DNA from: Methanosphaera sp. | GTDB lineage: Archaea > Methanobacteriota > Methanobacteria > Methanobacteriales > Methanobacteriaceae | DNA: 34,086 bases | Direction of reading: 5' to 3' | Assembly (NCBI GenBank): GCA_017430835.1 | Contig: JAFRMD010000128.1 | Location: forward strand, 1 to 34,086 | Part shown: positions 1 to 9,246 of the stretch, one piece after another | Layout: each line of letters begins with the position of its first letter | How positions within the stretch are numbered: position 1 is the first letter of the stretch | The notes under the pieces: generated by a model | The model's database searches: none | What the model was told of the DNA's origin: nothing | The model's input: only the letters and a program-made list of their open reading frames with translations | Program-made: the position numbers and the translations under genes

Positions 1-106
1 AAAAATAGCTAATCCATCAACAATTAAAAAAGTTTCAATTGTATCTGGTGAAAGAGTAGCATATTTCAAAGGTGAATCAAAAGCTAAAAAAATACTAAAA
101 ATATAA
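1..106 (+). CDS. C-terminal end of an adhesin-like surface protein (partial)
   Basis: An open frame enters from the left edge (first full codon at base 2) and ends with TAA at 104-106. The visible tail of 34 residues is lysine-rich and aligns without gaps to the end of the next gene: I count 16 identical residues in the last 28, including the shared stretch GER-x-AY-x-KG near the end. This is therefore the end of a paralogous adhesin-like protein, arranged head-to-tail with the gene at 325-4242. Nothing can be said about its N-terminal part. The frame assignment is firm because of the paralogy; the function (cell-surface protein) is inferred from the neighbour. Confidence 0.75.
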   Translation, partial: KIANPSTIKKVSIVSGERVAYFKGESKAKKILKI

Positions 107-126
107 GATTATATAATTAATCTTAT
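103..126 (+). terminator. Hairpin terminator overlapping the stop codon of the partial adhesin gene
   Basis: ATAAGATTA (103-111) and TAATCTTAT (118-126) form a perfect 9-bp stem with a 6-nt loop. The left arm contains the TAA stop. A pyrimidine and T-rich stretch follows at 130-175. The remaining sequence up to the next gene (127-324) is AT-rich; it holds a possible TATA element (TTTATATT, 215-222) and nothing else I can identify. Confidence 0.45.
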
Positions 127-324
127 TAAACCATCTCCCCCTCCTTTTCTTTTAAACACTTTTTTTATTTTAATTAAATAATAATTATTGTTATTTCAGA
201 AAATAACATATTTTTTTATATTTTAAATAATAAAAAGTATAGTATTAGTTAAATTTTTAATAAGAACGTGATGTTAAAGAAGATTTAACGAGTAATATTT
301 TATAATTTTATGGAGTTTTTAAAT

Positions 325-3300
325 ATGATTGCTAAAAAGAAGATATTTTTAGTAAGTATGTTTATTGTAATATTATTATTGGGAGTTACTGTAGTCAGTG
401 CATCAACAAATGTTACTAAAGTAACAAAAGATGTTAATCCAACTAAAGTAATTAAAAATACTGATAATAAAGTACAAAAAACGGTTCTTACTAAAGAAAA
501 GAATAAAATAACTAAAAACAATACTAAAAAAGTAACAAAAACAGTTAAAAAAGAACAGAATAAAACAAAAACAGGTGTTTTTGAAAGTAAAACTAAAGAA
601 AAAACAAGTACAAATCTCACAAAGAACACGATTAAGAACATTAAAATGGATTATAATCTGGTAAATTTAAATTATTATTATGATTTTGAAGGTTTATACT
701 ATGGTGATTTTCCTGGGCCGGATGTTAAAATTAACATAACAAGAGATTTAACAGCAGATGATATGTGTGATTTTCCTTATGTAATTAATTCCCAATATAA
801 AAATGTGTTAATTGAAGGAAATAATCATACAATTAAGGGGATTGGAGAATTCTTAGAAATACCTAATGGTGTATCTTTAATAATAGAAAATGTAACTATA
901 ACTGGTTGTAATAGTTTTTCTACTAGATCTGGTGGTGTTTTTTATAATAATGGAGAGTTAACCATAATTAATTCTACATTCCTGAATAATAAAGCTAGAG
1001 AGTCTGGAGGAGTTATTTATAATGATAATGGAAACGTAACAGTATCTAATTCAACCTTCCAAGAAAATTCTGCAGAGTATGGTGGAGCAATATCACTAAC
1101 TGGCGGAACGGTTAAAGTTAATAATTCCACGTTCTATAACAATTCAGCAGAAATTGGAGGTGCAATCCAAATAAATGAGGGAAATGTAATAGTAGATAAT
1201 AATAGTCATTTCATAGAAAATTATTTATTGAGCGATAATGATATGGCAACGGGAGGAGCAATATCTGCTTGGGATGTAAATTCTGAATTAAATGTTACAA
1301 ACACTTCTTTCATTGGCAATCGGGGTTACTCAGGAAGTGCAATCGATTCGATTATGAATACAAATGTAAACCATTCCTTGTTTGAAAATAATACAAGTAT
1401 TTTGCAAGGAACAATATTACGTATGGGAACTAAAGGAAATTTCAAAATAGAAGATTCCGTGTTTAAAAATAACACTTCAGGAAAAGGTTCTGCAGTATGG
1501 AGTAGGGGTCCTATGACAATTTTAAACACGTCATTTGTTAATAACACAGCAGAAAATGGTACATTTTACTGTTACAATGGAACAGTTAGTCTAAAAAACT
1601 GTACCTTTGAAAATAATTCGGCAACAAATGATGGTGGAGGAATATATACAAATTACCAAACAGAATCATTCGTCATAGAAGATACCTATTTCATAAATAA
1701 TACGGCAACAATCGCTGGAGCAATATATAATAATGGTACAATAACTGTCAGAAACTCAAATTTCACAGAGAACAAAGCAACTCTTGCCGGAGCATTCTAT
1801 AATGAAAATGGAAGGTTCTATCTATATGGTAATGTTTTCTATAATAATACGCCTGAAAACTTTGCTTTAACACAACAGGATGATAATACTTGGATAAAAC
1901 TTATAAATAAGGATGGTTATCTCATCGATACAGGATATGAAGTGGATATATATAAAAATGGAATAATTGATGGGGCATCTCTAATATTGCAAGATGATTT
2001 AATACAACAATATAATGTAGTGGGAAATGGTTTTACATTAACAATAAATATTACTCAAGCTTTCAGTGCCAGTAATTTTGAAAACAATGCATACTTCTTA
2101 GAAGTACCAGAACAAATAGAAATATCTGCAGAAAATATCACTGTAGAATATGGGAACACAACCTTTGATATTCCGGTAACTTTTAGTAAAAGTCTTGAAT
2201 CAGGTGATGTAATAATAAAAATTGGAGATAAAACAATAGGAACAGTAAGTATTACTGAATTAACTGATAATATAAATGTTCCAGTTGATATTGAAGGATT
2301 TGAAATAGGAAACTATACTTTGGGTATAGAATATGTTTCAGATGGAATATTAAAAGCATCAAACAAATCAACATTATCCATTACTAAAATGTCTACCAAA
2401 ATAGAATCAAAAATAAATGATAATACTTTAAACAACGTTTCATTGGATGTTAAAGTCACTGATAATAGGGGTAACATCATTGAAAGTGGAGATGTAATCG
2501 TTTATGATGATGAAAACAAAATTATAGGAACTGGAGTAATAATTGATGGTAAAGCTAACATACCATTAAATATCACTGAAAAAGGAAACTATAATGTTAA
2601 TATCTCCTATGTTGGAAGTAAATCATACGAATCTTCAAGTAAAATAGAAACAATAGATGTGCTATCCAAAACTAACGTAAAAATTGAAGTGTTAAACAAC
2701 ACGCAATCTAATGTAACTATAGACATAACAGTTAAAGATCAAAACAATAACCTGGTAAAACAGCAAGAAGTAAAAGTAACATTACCTAATGGAACAGTTA
2801 TTGATACAAAAACTGATAGTAATGGTAAAATACAAGTAATTGATAAAACAGTTTCTGTCGGGGAAAGAAACATTACAGTAGAAGTACTAAGTGCAAATGG
2901 ATATATAGGTACAACAGAAACAGAACATTTCACAGTAATAAATAATACAACTAAACCAGAAGAGACTAAAACAACTCAAATAATAGCAGAACAGGATGGA
3001 TACACGCCGGGAGAAAACAGTATAAAGATTACATTAAATGATGAAACCGGTAATCCTATAAAGGATGCAACAGTAAAAATATTGGATTCTGATAAAAAAA
3101 TAATTTCAACGGCTAAAACAGATTCAAACGGTAATGCTAATGTAAAATTAGACACTTATGATGAAAGTTATAAAGTTACAGTATCATATGATGGAGATAA
3201 GGATTACAAAGCATCAAAGACAACATTAACAGTTAAAACCTTCAAAAAAACCGTAACAGTTAAAGTTGATCAAGTAAAAGGATTCATCGGTGAAAATATT

Positions 3301-4242
3301 AAACTGGTTGCTCATATTACCGATAAAGAGGGCAATCCAGTAAATGGTGGAAATGTAGTGTTTAAGATAAATGGTAAAACATTAAGACAAGACGGTAAAG
3401 TTGATAGCAATGAAAAATCATGGAAAATATCAGTGAAAAACGGTGTAGCAAAAGTAACTATTAAAGCAGATGCTAACTTAATAAATATGAAAATAATATC
3501 CGCTGTTTATAGCGGTTCCAAAAAATATGAAGGTGCATATTCTGATGTTGCAAAAGTTGAAATTATGAAACGTTCAGCAACATTAACAGTAACAGCAAAA
3601 CCGAACAAACAGAAACAATACAAAACAATGACATTCACAGTAAAAGTTAAGGACACCACAAAGAATCATAAAAATAAAACAATAATCTATGACAACACCA
3701 AAATAATGTTTAAGATAAATGGTAAAACTCTCAAAGACAGTAAAGGAAAAACAGTATATGCAAAAGTAAACAAAAAAGGTATAGCAACATATAAATACAA
3801 AGTACCTGCTGGAATAAGTGTAATGACTGATGATTTTAATATCAGAAACTACAACTTAACAGCTGTATTTATTGGAAAAAATTACAAATCCAATATCAAA
3901 AACTCCACAAAAATAAACTTTGAGAGAAGTCCGGTAACAATCAACTTCAAGAAAGTAAAAGTAAGCAATAAAAATAAGGTATCCATAACAGCAAACATTA
4001 AAGACTACATGAATAAGAATGTTATTGGAACAAATAAGATAGCAATCAAATTCAATGGAAAAACATATAAAAACCCAAAAACAGGAAAAACACAGTATTT
4101 CAAAGTAGAAAATGGAAAAATTAAACTTAAGAATATCATTGTGAATAAGACTATCAACATTAAAAAGGTTACAATAGTTACTGGTGAACGTCAAGCATAT
4201 CTTAAGGGACAAAACCAAACAACAAAAATAATTAAAGTATAG
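325..4242 (+). CDS. Large Asn/Thr-rich adhesin-like surface protein
   Basis: Predicted secreted protein of about 1305 residues. The start at 325 is preferred over an in-frame ATG at 310 because GGAG at 312-315 lies 9 nt upstream; the earlier ATG would overlap this ribosome binding site. Residues 1-27 form a signal peptide (lysines, a hydrophobic run, then VSAS). A low-complexity Lys/Thr stretch follows. About residues 160-510 carry repeated units of the type N-x-S/T-F-x-N-N-x-A-x-x-GGAI, typical of right-handed parallel beta-helix or polymorphic outer membrane repeats. From about 590 to the end there are Ig-like beta-sandwich repeats rich in Lys, ending in a module also present in the protein at 21241-26628. 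No enzyme motif, LPXTG motif or C-terminal membrane helix is visible. It belongs to the adhesin-like protein class of gut Methanobacteriales; ligand and anchoring mode are unknown. Confidence 0.85.
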   Translation: MIAKKKIFLVSMFIVILLLGVTVVSASTNVTKVTKDVNPTKVIKNTDNKVQKTVLTKEKNKITKNNTKKVTKTVKKEQNKTKTGVFESKTKEKTSTNLTKNTIKNIKMDYNLVNLNYYYDFEGLYYGDFPGPDVKINITRDLTADDMCDFPYVINSQYKNVLIEGNNHTIKGIGEFLEIPNGVSLIIENVTITGCNSFSTRSGGVFYNNGELTIINSTFLNNKARESGGVIYNDNGNVTVSNSTFQENSAEYGGAISLTGGTVKVNNSTFYNNSAEIGGAIQINEGNVIVDNNSHFIENYLLSDNDMATGGAISAWDVNSELNVTNTSFIGNRGYSGSAIDSIMNTNVNHSLFENNTSILQGTILRMGTKGNFKIEDSVFKNNTSGKGSAVWSRGPMTILNTSFVNNTAENGTFYCYNGTVSLKNCTFENNSATNDGGGIYTNYQTESFVIEDTYFINNTATIAGAIYNNGTITVRNSNFTENKATLAGAFYNENGRFYLYGNVFYNNTPENFALTQQDDNTWIKLINKDGYLIDTGYEVDIYKNGIIDGASLILQDDLIQQYNVVGNGFTLTINITQAFSASNFENNAYFLEVPEQIEISAENITVEYGNTTFDIPVTFSKSLESGDVIIKIGDKTIGTVSITELTDNINVPVDIEGFEIGNYTLGIEYVSDGILKASNKSTLSITKMSTKIESKINDNTLNNVSLDVKVTDNRGNIIESGDVIVYDDENKIIGTGVIIDGKANIPLNITEKGNYNVNISYVGSKSYESSSKIETIDVLSKTNVKIEVLNNTQSNVTIDITVKDQNNNLVKQQEVKVTLPNGTVIDTKTDSNGKIQVIDKTVSVGERNITVEVLSANGYIGTTETEHFTVINNTTKPEETKTTQIIAEQDGYTPGENSIKITLNDETGNPIKDATVKILDSDKKIISTAKTDSNGNANVKLDTYDESYKVTVSYDGDKDYKASKTTLTVKTFKKTVTVKVDQVKGFIGENIKLVAHITDKEGNPVNGGNVVFKINGKTLRQDGKVDSNEKSWKISVKNGVAKVTIKADANLINMKIISAVYSGSKKYEGAYSDVAKVEIMKRSATLTVTAKPNKQKQYKTMTFTVKVKDTTKNHKNKTIIYDNTKIMFKINGKTLKDSKGKTVYAKVNKKGIATYKYKVPAGISVMTDDFNIRNYNLTAVFIGKNYKSNIKNSTKINFERSPVTINFKKVKVSNKNKVSITANIKDYMNKNVIGTNKIAIKFNGKTYKNPKTGKTQYFKVENGKIKLKNIIVNKTINIKKVTIVTGERQAYLKGQNQTTKIIKV

Positions 4243-4472
4243 ACTGCTTTAATTCATACAACCTTTTTTTTTGCTTTGTTAAATTTAATTCTTTATTCTC
4301 TAATATGATATTATTTTTTTCCTGAATCTTTTTTACAATCATCATATTATTGGAAATTTACATATTTTTTCTAAAAAAATTTATTATTTAATAATTAATA
4401 CTTGAATATATCTTTTTAAAGAAATATCAACTTTTTAAAAATCCCTTATTCTACAATTAATAACTAATAATC

Positions 4473-4480
4473 TTTATATA
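4473..4480 (+). promoter_or_regulatory. TATA box of the histone gene
   Basis: TTTATATA lies about 48 bases before the histone ATG, which would place transcription start near 4505. A ribosome binding site GGAG (4515-4518) follows. This is a good match to the archaeal TATA element. The rest of 4243-4472 is AT-rich, with a T-run at about 4264-4273 that probably ends the adhesin transcript. Confidence 0.55.
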
Positions 4481-4527
4481 TCATTTTAAACAAATTATGA
4501 TATATAATATAAAAGGAGATATTTTTT

Positions 4528-4731
4528 ATGGCAGAATTACCAATTGCACCAATAAAAAGAATTATTAAAGGGGTAGGTGCACCTAGATCTAGTGATGAAG
4601 CAGCAGAAGAACTTGCAGTATTCTTGGAAGAATACGCAGAAGAAGTAGCAGTTCAAGCTGTAAAACTTGCAAAACATGCAGGTCGTAAAACTGTTACTGC
4701 TGATGATATTAAATTAGCATTATCCGAATAA
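4528..4731 (+). CDS. Archaeal histone (HMfA/HMfB family)
   Basis: A 67-residue protein that consists of a single histone fold, the usual length for archaeal histones, which dimerise and wrap DNA into extended nucleosome-like polymers. The start [20 protein letters not shown] matches the family's first helix, where the RI-I-K-x-x-GA-x-R arrangement contacts DNA. The C-terminal part has the conserved [16 protein letters not shown] segment of the last loop and helix. GGAG lies 9 nt upstream of the ATG and a TATA box further up, so it is transcribed alone. A hairpin that begins in the stop codon closes the unit. Identification is firm. Confidence 0.97.
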   Translation: MAELPIAPIKRIIKGVGAPRSSDEAAEELAVFLEEYAEEVAVQAVKLAKHAGRKTVTADDIKLALSE

Positions 4732-4748
4732 ATGATTATTAATCATTT
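4730..4748 (+). terminator. Hairpin terminator overlapping the histone stop codon
   Basis: AAATGAT (4730-4736) pairs perfectly with ATCATTT (4742-4748) around a 5-nt loop. The left arm starts inside the TAA stop (4729-4731). T-rich runs follow at about 4755-4775, which are themselves sufficient for archaeal termination. Confidence 0.45.
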
Positions 4749-4888
4749 TATAAATTTTTTTATCCTTTTTTTTTAATATACTGTTAACTATTTTTAGAGC
4801 ATGTTTTTCATTTTATTATGAAAAAATTAATTTAGAATTTTTAACAAAGCTATTATTATACTAATGACATTTAGGAATTTGATTTTTC

Positions 4889-5854
4889 ATGACTGACTAT
4901 GAATATAAACAAGAATCCGATACAGACTATGATTATGGATGTAAACCTTCCCAAAGGAATATTATTGAACATATTAATAAGGGTATTGTAAATATTGATA
5001 AGCCATCAGGACCTACTTCTCATGAAGTTGATAATTGGGTTAAGAGTATTATGCATGTAGATAAAACGGGTCATGGAGGTACACTTGATCCTAAGGTAAC
5101 GGGTGTTTTACCTGTGGCTATGAATACTGCTACAAAAAGTTTGCAATTTCTTCTATTATCACCTAAGGAATATGTATGTCTTATGAGATTACATGAACCT
5201 GTAAATGAAGAACGCATAATTCAAATTCTTGATGAATTTACCGGTAAGATTTATCAAATACCTCCTGTTAAATCAGCGGTTAAACGTGAATTAAGGGTAC
5301 GGAATATTTACGAATTAAAGCTACTTGAAATTCAGGATAATCAAGATGTGCTTTTTAGAATCACATGTGAATCAGGTACTTACATAAGAAAGTATTGTCA
5401 TGATATTGGAGAAGCATTAGGTTGTGGAGCACACATGGCAGAACTAAGACGTACAATGGCCGGTTCATTTAAAGAAGATGATACACTTACAACCTTACAG
5501 GATTTAACTGATGCTTATGTTTTCTATAATGAAGATGGTGACGAATCATATTTGCGGAAAATTATTCAACCAATGGAATATGCAACAAAATATGTTAAGA
5601 AGGTATATGTTAAAGATTCAGCTGTTGATGCAATTTGTCATGGTGCCAGTCTTGCAAGTAGTGGAATAGTAAAAATCAATAGTCAAATTCATGAAAATAA
5701 TGTTGTTGCCATTATGACCCTTAAGGATGAACTTCTTGCAATGGGACAAAGTTTATATTCTGCAGAAGACATAATAAATATGGATACTAAAATAGTAGTG
5801 AAAATACAAAAAGTATTTATACTACCAAATACATATCCTAAGATGTGGAAGTAA
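4889..5854 (+). CDS. cbf5: tRNA/rRNA pseudouridine synthase Cbf5 (TruB family with PUA domain)
   Basis: Archaeal Cbf5 is the catalytic subunit of H/ACA guide RNPs and also makes pseudouridine 55 in tRNA. The 321-residue protein shows the TruB core: KGIVNIDKPSGPTSHEVD at about 31-48, then GGTLDPKVTGVLP, where D67 is the catalytic aspartate, and the segment with FTGKIYQIPP-x-KSAVKRE-x-R. The CESGTYIRKYCHDIG segment is also family-typical. The C-terminal part (about 235-315) is a PUA RNA-binding domain with DAICHGASL. The first 20 residues are an acidic, tyrosine-rich extension. It stands alone between the histone and a non-coding stretch. Identification is firm. Confidence 0.95.
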   Translation: MTDYEYKQESDTDYDYGCKPSQRNIIEHINKGIVNIDKPSGPTSHEVDNWVKSIMHVDKTGHGGTLDPKVTGVLPVAMNTATKSLQFLLLSPKEYVCLMRLHEPVNEERIIQILDEFTGKIYQIPPVKSAVKRELRVRNIYELKLLEIQDNQDVLFRITCESGTYIRKYCHDIGEALGCGAHMAELRRTMAGSFKEDDTLTTLQDLTDAYVFYNEDGDESYLRKIIQPMEYATKYVKKVYVKDSAVDAICHGASLASSGIVKINSQIHENNVVAIMTLKDELLAMGQSLYSAEDIINMDTKIVVKIQKVFILPNTYPKMWK

Positions 5855-5939
5855 TAGCATAGGAAAAAAATAATAAAAAATATTTTTTTCAGTATGATTA
5901 TTCTTCAAATAGCACAAATCAATTTTTTTATTAACTGTA

Positions 5940-6160
5940 GAACCTTTAATATGCGTATTAAGGGCGAGGTCAATATTTAGATATTATTTGGATTTAAATA
6001 ATATTATAACATGTTTTGCATAGATTAGCTTTGGCTATGTAAAAATGATGATGAATTTTAAAAGAGAGTATGCTCTCTGTTTGACAAATATTAATCTTTT
6101 CTATAGGATAATAAAAAAAGTAGTTCTATTTGGGAAGATTTATATTGAGAGAGTAGATAT
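5940..6160 (+). other. Non-coding region with several stable hairpins upstream of tRNA-Ser
   Basis: The 355 bp between cbf5 and the tRNA have no credible gene but hold pairing elements. TTAATA/TATTAA (5946-5961) has loop TGCG and two extra G-C pairs across a bulge. TGCATAG/CTATGTA (6017-6041) has one G-U pair. AGAGAG/CTCTCT (6063-6078) has loop TATG. A second GAGAGAG (6147-6153), together with AAGATTTATATT (6135-6146), can instead pair with CTCTCT and the sequence after it (6073-6110). The local islands are more GC-rich than the surroundings. It may be a small RNA or a leader; I cannot assign a family. Confidence 0.35.
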
Positions 6161-6209
6161 TATTGTTTAAAGGAATTATATCTAAAAATAATTATAAAAT
6201 AGTAAATAT

Positions 6210-6293
6210 GCCGAGATAGTCTAGCTTGGTAAGGCGCGAGACTGGAAATCTCGTGGACACTGGTCCTCCTGGGTTCAAATCCCAGTCTCGGCG
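6210..6293 (+). tRNA. tRNA-Ser (anticodon GGA)
   Basis: The acceptor stem GCCGAGA (6210-6216) pairs with TCTCGGC (6286-6292), followed by discriminator G at 6293. The anticodon stem CGAGA/TCTCG (6237-6241 and 6249-6253) encloses the loop CTGGAAA with anticodon GGA at 6244-6246. A long class II variable arm follows, then the T arm CTGGG-TTCAAAT-CCCAG. The long arm, G73 and the GGA anticodon all point to serine. CCA is not encoded. No intron is present. Confidence 0.97.
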
Positions 6294-6381
6294 TTATAAT
6301 TATTTTAAAAATTAATATCTAAGAAATTCATTAAAAAATAACTACTTTTTTAACGATTTATTTATTATTTTTAATCACAAT

Positions 6382-6530
6382 AAAACAGTTATCTGTTTTG
6401 ACTAGATTAATTCTGAATTGATTAATTTAGATAAATAACAATTTCTTGATATTTTTAGGATAATTATAAATAATCAAAGCTTATTTTTTCTTATATAGAA
6501 ATTACTTACACACACATTAGATTAATCTAG
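6382..6530 (+). promoter_or_regulatory. Region upstream of the S13 gene with alternative base-pairing
   Basis: AAAACAG/CTGTTTT forms a perfect 7-bp hairpin at 6382-6399. Next, CTAGATTAAT (6402-6411) can pair with ATTAATTTAG (6421-6430, one G-U) or perfectly with ATTAATCTAG (6521-6530). The latter also sits in its own palindrome TAGATTAATCTA and is followed by a T6 run. A TATA-like TTATAAATA lies at 6464-6472, so a transcript from there would carry only the last element. The pairing is seen; a regulatory role for the ribosomal operon is inferred. Confidence 0.35.
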
Positions 6531-6565
6531 TTTTTTGGTAACATAAAATAAAAAGGAGAATTCAA

Positions 6566-7018
6566 ATGGCTGAACAAGAATTTAGACATATGGTTCGTAT
6601 AACTCGTAAAGACGTTGACGGAAACAAAACAATTGCATCAGCTTTAACCGAAATCAAAGGAGTAGGAAAAGCTTTTGCTATAGCTATATGTAAAGTAACA
6701 GGTTTGGATCAAGAACAACAAATAGGTTACATTGATGACGAATCTGTACAAAAAATCGAAGATGTACTTGAAAACCCTCAAGAATTTGGAATTCCTGAAT
6801 GGTTCTTAAACAGAAGAAACGATTATGAAACTGGTGAAACATCTCACTTAATCGAATCTGACTTAAACATGACATTACGTGATGACTTAAACAGAATGAA
6901 AATGATCAGAAGTTACAAAGGTAAAAGACACGAAGTTGGATTACCTGTACGTGGTCAAAGAACTAAATCTACATTCAGACACGGTTCATCTGTTGGTGTA
7001 AGCAGATCAAGAGGATAA
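6566..7018 (+). CDS. rps13: 30S ribosomal protein S13
   Basis: This 150-residue protein of the small subunit head contacts 16S rRNA and the P-site tRNA. It begins [16 protein letters not shown] and has the helix-two-turns-helix segment [18 protein letters not shown], and it ends with the conserved basic tail [14 protein letters not shown] followed by a Ser/Arg-rich end. The length matches archaeal S13/eukaryotic S18, longer than bacterial S13. GGAG at 6555-6558 supports the start. It is the first gene of the alpha-operon-like block S13-S4-S11-RpoD, the usual archaeal order. Confidence 0.97.
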   Translation: MAEQEFRHMVRITRKDVDGNKTIASALTEIKGVGKAFAIAICKVTGLDQEQQIGYIDDESVQKIEDVLENPQEFGIPEWFLNRRNDYETGETSHLIESDLNMTLRDDLNRMKMIRSYKGKRHEVGLPVRGQRTKSTFRHGSSVGVSRSRG

Positions 7019-7062
7019 ACGTGAAAAAACTTTTTTAAAATAATTATTAAGGAGATTTGATT

Positions 7063-7617
<555 letters not shown>

Positions 7618-7660
7618 ACACAAGATGTTTAAATTACTAGAAAAATTTACAGGTGATAAA

Positions 7661-8053
7661 ATGGCAGAAAATGATAAATGGGGTGTAGCTCACGTTTACT
7701 CATCATTTAACAACACTATTATAACCGTAACTGATATAACTGGTGCTGAAACTATTACACAATGGTCTGGTGGAAAAGTTGTTCGTTCTGACAGACAAGA
7801 ATCATCACCATTTGCAGCAATGGAAGCAGCAAATAGAGTAGCTGATGATATAAAAGAAAAAGGAATTGCCGGACTTCATATTAAAGTACGAGCTTCTGGT
7901 GGAAATGGTCCTAGAACACCTGGACCTGGTGCTCAAGCAACAATCAGAGCATTAGCAAGAGCTGGTATTAAAATTGGTAAAATTGAAGATGTAACTCCTA
8001 TACCTCACGATGGTACTGGTAGACCTGGTGGAAAAAGAGGTAGAAGAGTATAA
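7661..8053 (+). CDS. rps11: 30S ribosomal protein S11
   Basis: A 130-residue platform protein of the small subunit. The sequence has the family hallmarks [19 protein letters not shown] near the N-terminus, then [14 protein letters not shown] and the conserved [20 protein letters not shown], ending in [18 protein letters not shown]. The start at 7661 (AGGTGAT just upstream) gives the normal archaeal length. The frame is open a further 18 codons upstream and overlaps the end of rps4, but those codons are not family-like. It is followed after 21 nt by rpoD. Confidence 0.97.
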   Translation: MAENDKWGVAHVYSSFNNTIITVTDITGAETITQWSGGKVVRSDRQESSPFAAMEAANRVADDIKEKGIAGLHIKVRASGGNGPRTPGPGAQATIRALARAGIKIGKIEDVTPIPHDGTGRPGGKRGRRV

Positions 8054-8074
8054 GTATTGTTAAAGGGTCTTATT

Positions 8075-8872
8075 ATGAATATAGAAATAAGAGAAAAGGA
8101 TGAAGAAAAAGCTGTATTTGTAGTTGAAGGTGTAGATGACACGTTTATAAATACAATCAGGAGAATATGTCTTGTAGAAATTCCTACTCTTGCAATTGAA
8201 GATGTAAACATTTTCAAAAACGATGCAAAAATGTTCGATGAAGTATTGGCTCATAGGTTAGGTTTAATACCTATTAAAACTGATTTGAAATCATATGTAT
8301 TTAAATCAGACTGTGGCTGTGATTCTCATTGTTCAAGTTGTAGTGTTTCATTTCTTTTAAAAGAAAAAGGTCCTAAAGTAGTATATTCAAAAGATTTAAA
8401 ATCAGACGACCCAGCTATCAAACCAGTTTATGATACAATACCAATCGTAGAACTACGTGAAGGCGAAGAGATAGAATTAGAAGCTATAGCAGAACTTGGT
8501 CTAGGATCAGAACATGCAAAATGGCAGGCTACAACAACCTGTGGATACAAATACTATCCAAAAATCATCATTGACAACGAAAAAGTTAATGACCTAGAAG
8601 AATATGTAGAAGAATGTCCAAGAAATGTATTGCAAATTGAGGATGATACATTAACCGTAGGAGACATTGAAAACTGTTCAACATGTAGAACTTGCCAAAG
8701 ATTATCTGAAAAAGATGATAATGCAATAACTGTTGACTTTGAAGAGGGCAAATATATATTCAATATAGAAACAGATGGATCATTAGAACCATTAGAAGTT
8801 CTTACAATAGCTTGTGACAGACTATCAGAAAAAGCAGATAATATTATAAACTTTGTTAATGAGGAGGAATAG
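8075..8872 (+). CDS. rpoD: DNA-directed RNA polymerase subunit D (Rpo3)
   Basis: Subunit D (265 residues) pairs with L to nucleate archaeal RNA polymerase assembly, like bacterial alpha and eukaryotic RPB3. The N-terminal dimerisation part has DDTFINTIRRICLVEIPTLAIEDV and HRLGLIPI. A cysteine cluster at C80, C82, C86 and C89 suggests metal binding. The inserted ferredoxin-like domain (about 170-225) has C181 followed by proline and C201, C204 and C207, enough for one [4Fe-4S] cluster, as known for some archaeal D subunits. The ATG at 8075 has AAAGGG upstream. The last codons contain the GAGGAGG that serves the next gene, so translation may be coupled. Confidence 0.96.
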   Translation: MNIEIREKDEEKAVFVVEGVDDTFINTIRRICLVEIPTLAIEDVNIFKNDAKMFDEVLAHRLGLIPIKTDLKSYVFKSDCGCDSHCSSCSVSFLLKEKGPKVVYSKDLKSDDPAIKPVYDTIPIVELREGEEIELEAIAELGLGSEHAKWQATTTCGYKYYPKIIIDNEKVNDLEEYVEECPRNVLQIEDDTLTVGDIENCSTCRTCQRLSEKDDNAITVDFEEGKYIFNIETDGSLEPLEVLTIACDRLSEKADNIINFVNEEE

Positions 8873-8877
8873 ATAAA

Positions 8878-9237
8878 ATGAAATTATCAAAAACTAACCC
8901 AAATACAATTAATTTAATAGAATCCCTCACCAAACAATCATCTGCAGAAGATGCTCCTATATGGAAAGCTGTTGCTAAAGAGCTAGGAAGAGCTAATAGA
9001 AAAAACAAAGAAGTAAATGTTTACCATATAGATAAATATTCTGATGATGATGAAACAGTACTTGTACCAACAAAAGTTTTAGGTGAAGGTAACATAACCA
9101 AAAAAGTAACTGTAGCAGCATTTAAATTCTCACAAGAAGCAGAAGCAAAAATTGTAGCTGCTGGTGGAAAATGCCTAAAAATTGATGAATTAATGGCTGA
9201 AAATCCAAAAGGATCTAATGTTAAAATCATAAAGTAG
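8878..9237 (+). CDS. rpl18e: 50S ribosomal protein L18e
   Basis: A 119-residue large-subunit protein found only in archaea and eukaryotes. It shows the L18e/L15 fold features: an N-terminal MKLSKTNPNTINLIESL, then PIWKAVAKELGRANRKNKEVNVYHI (within about 27-51), and the C-terminal VTVAAFKFSQEAEAKIVAAGGK. It begins 5 nt after rpoD, using the GAGGAGG (8861-8867) inside the rpoD end. The L18e-L13-S9-RpoN order is standard in Euryarchaeota. Confidence 0.95.
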   Translation: MKLSKTNPNTINLIESLTKQSSAEDAPIWKAVAKELGRANRKNKEVNVYHIDKYSDDDETVLVPTKVLGEGNITKKVTVAAFKFSQEAEAKIVAAGGKCLKIDELMAENPKGSNVKIIK

Positions 9238-9246
9238 GTGGATTGA

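Noticed and set aside
300..641. Open frames on the opposite strand of the adhesin genes and ribosomal genes
   Set aside because: They lie fully inside strongly supported genes, lack ribosome binding sites and have the Phe/Leu/Ser-rich composition expected from reversed AT-rich codons.
840..1850. Regular repeats in the adhesin gene as a CRISPR-like array
   Set aside because: The periodicity is that of translated beta-helix protein repeats; the DNA units are neither identical nor separated by unique spacers.
6046..6086. C/D box guide RNA suggested by ATGATGA (box C-like)
   Set aside because: No CTGA box D at a fitting distance and a perfect hairpin occupies the place where the guide should be unpaired.
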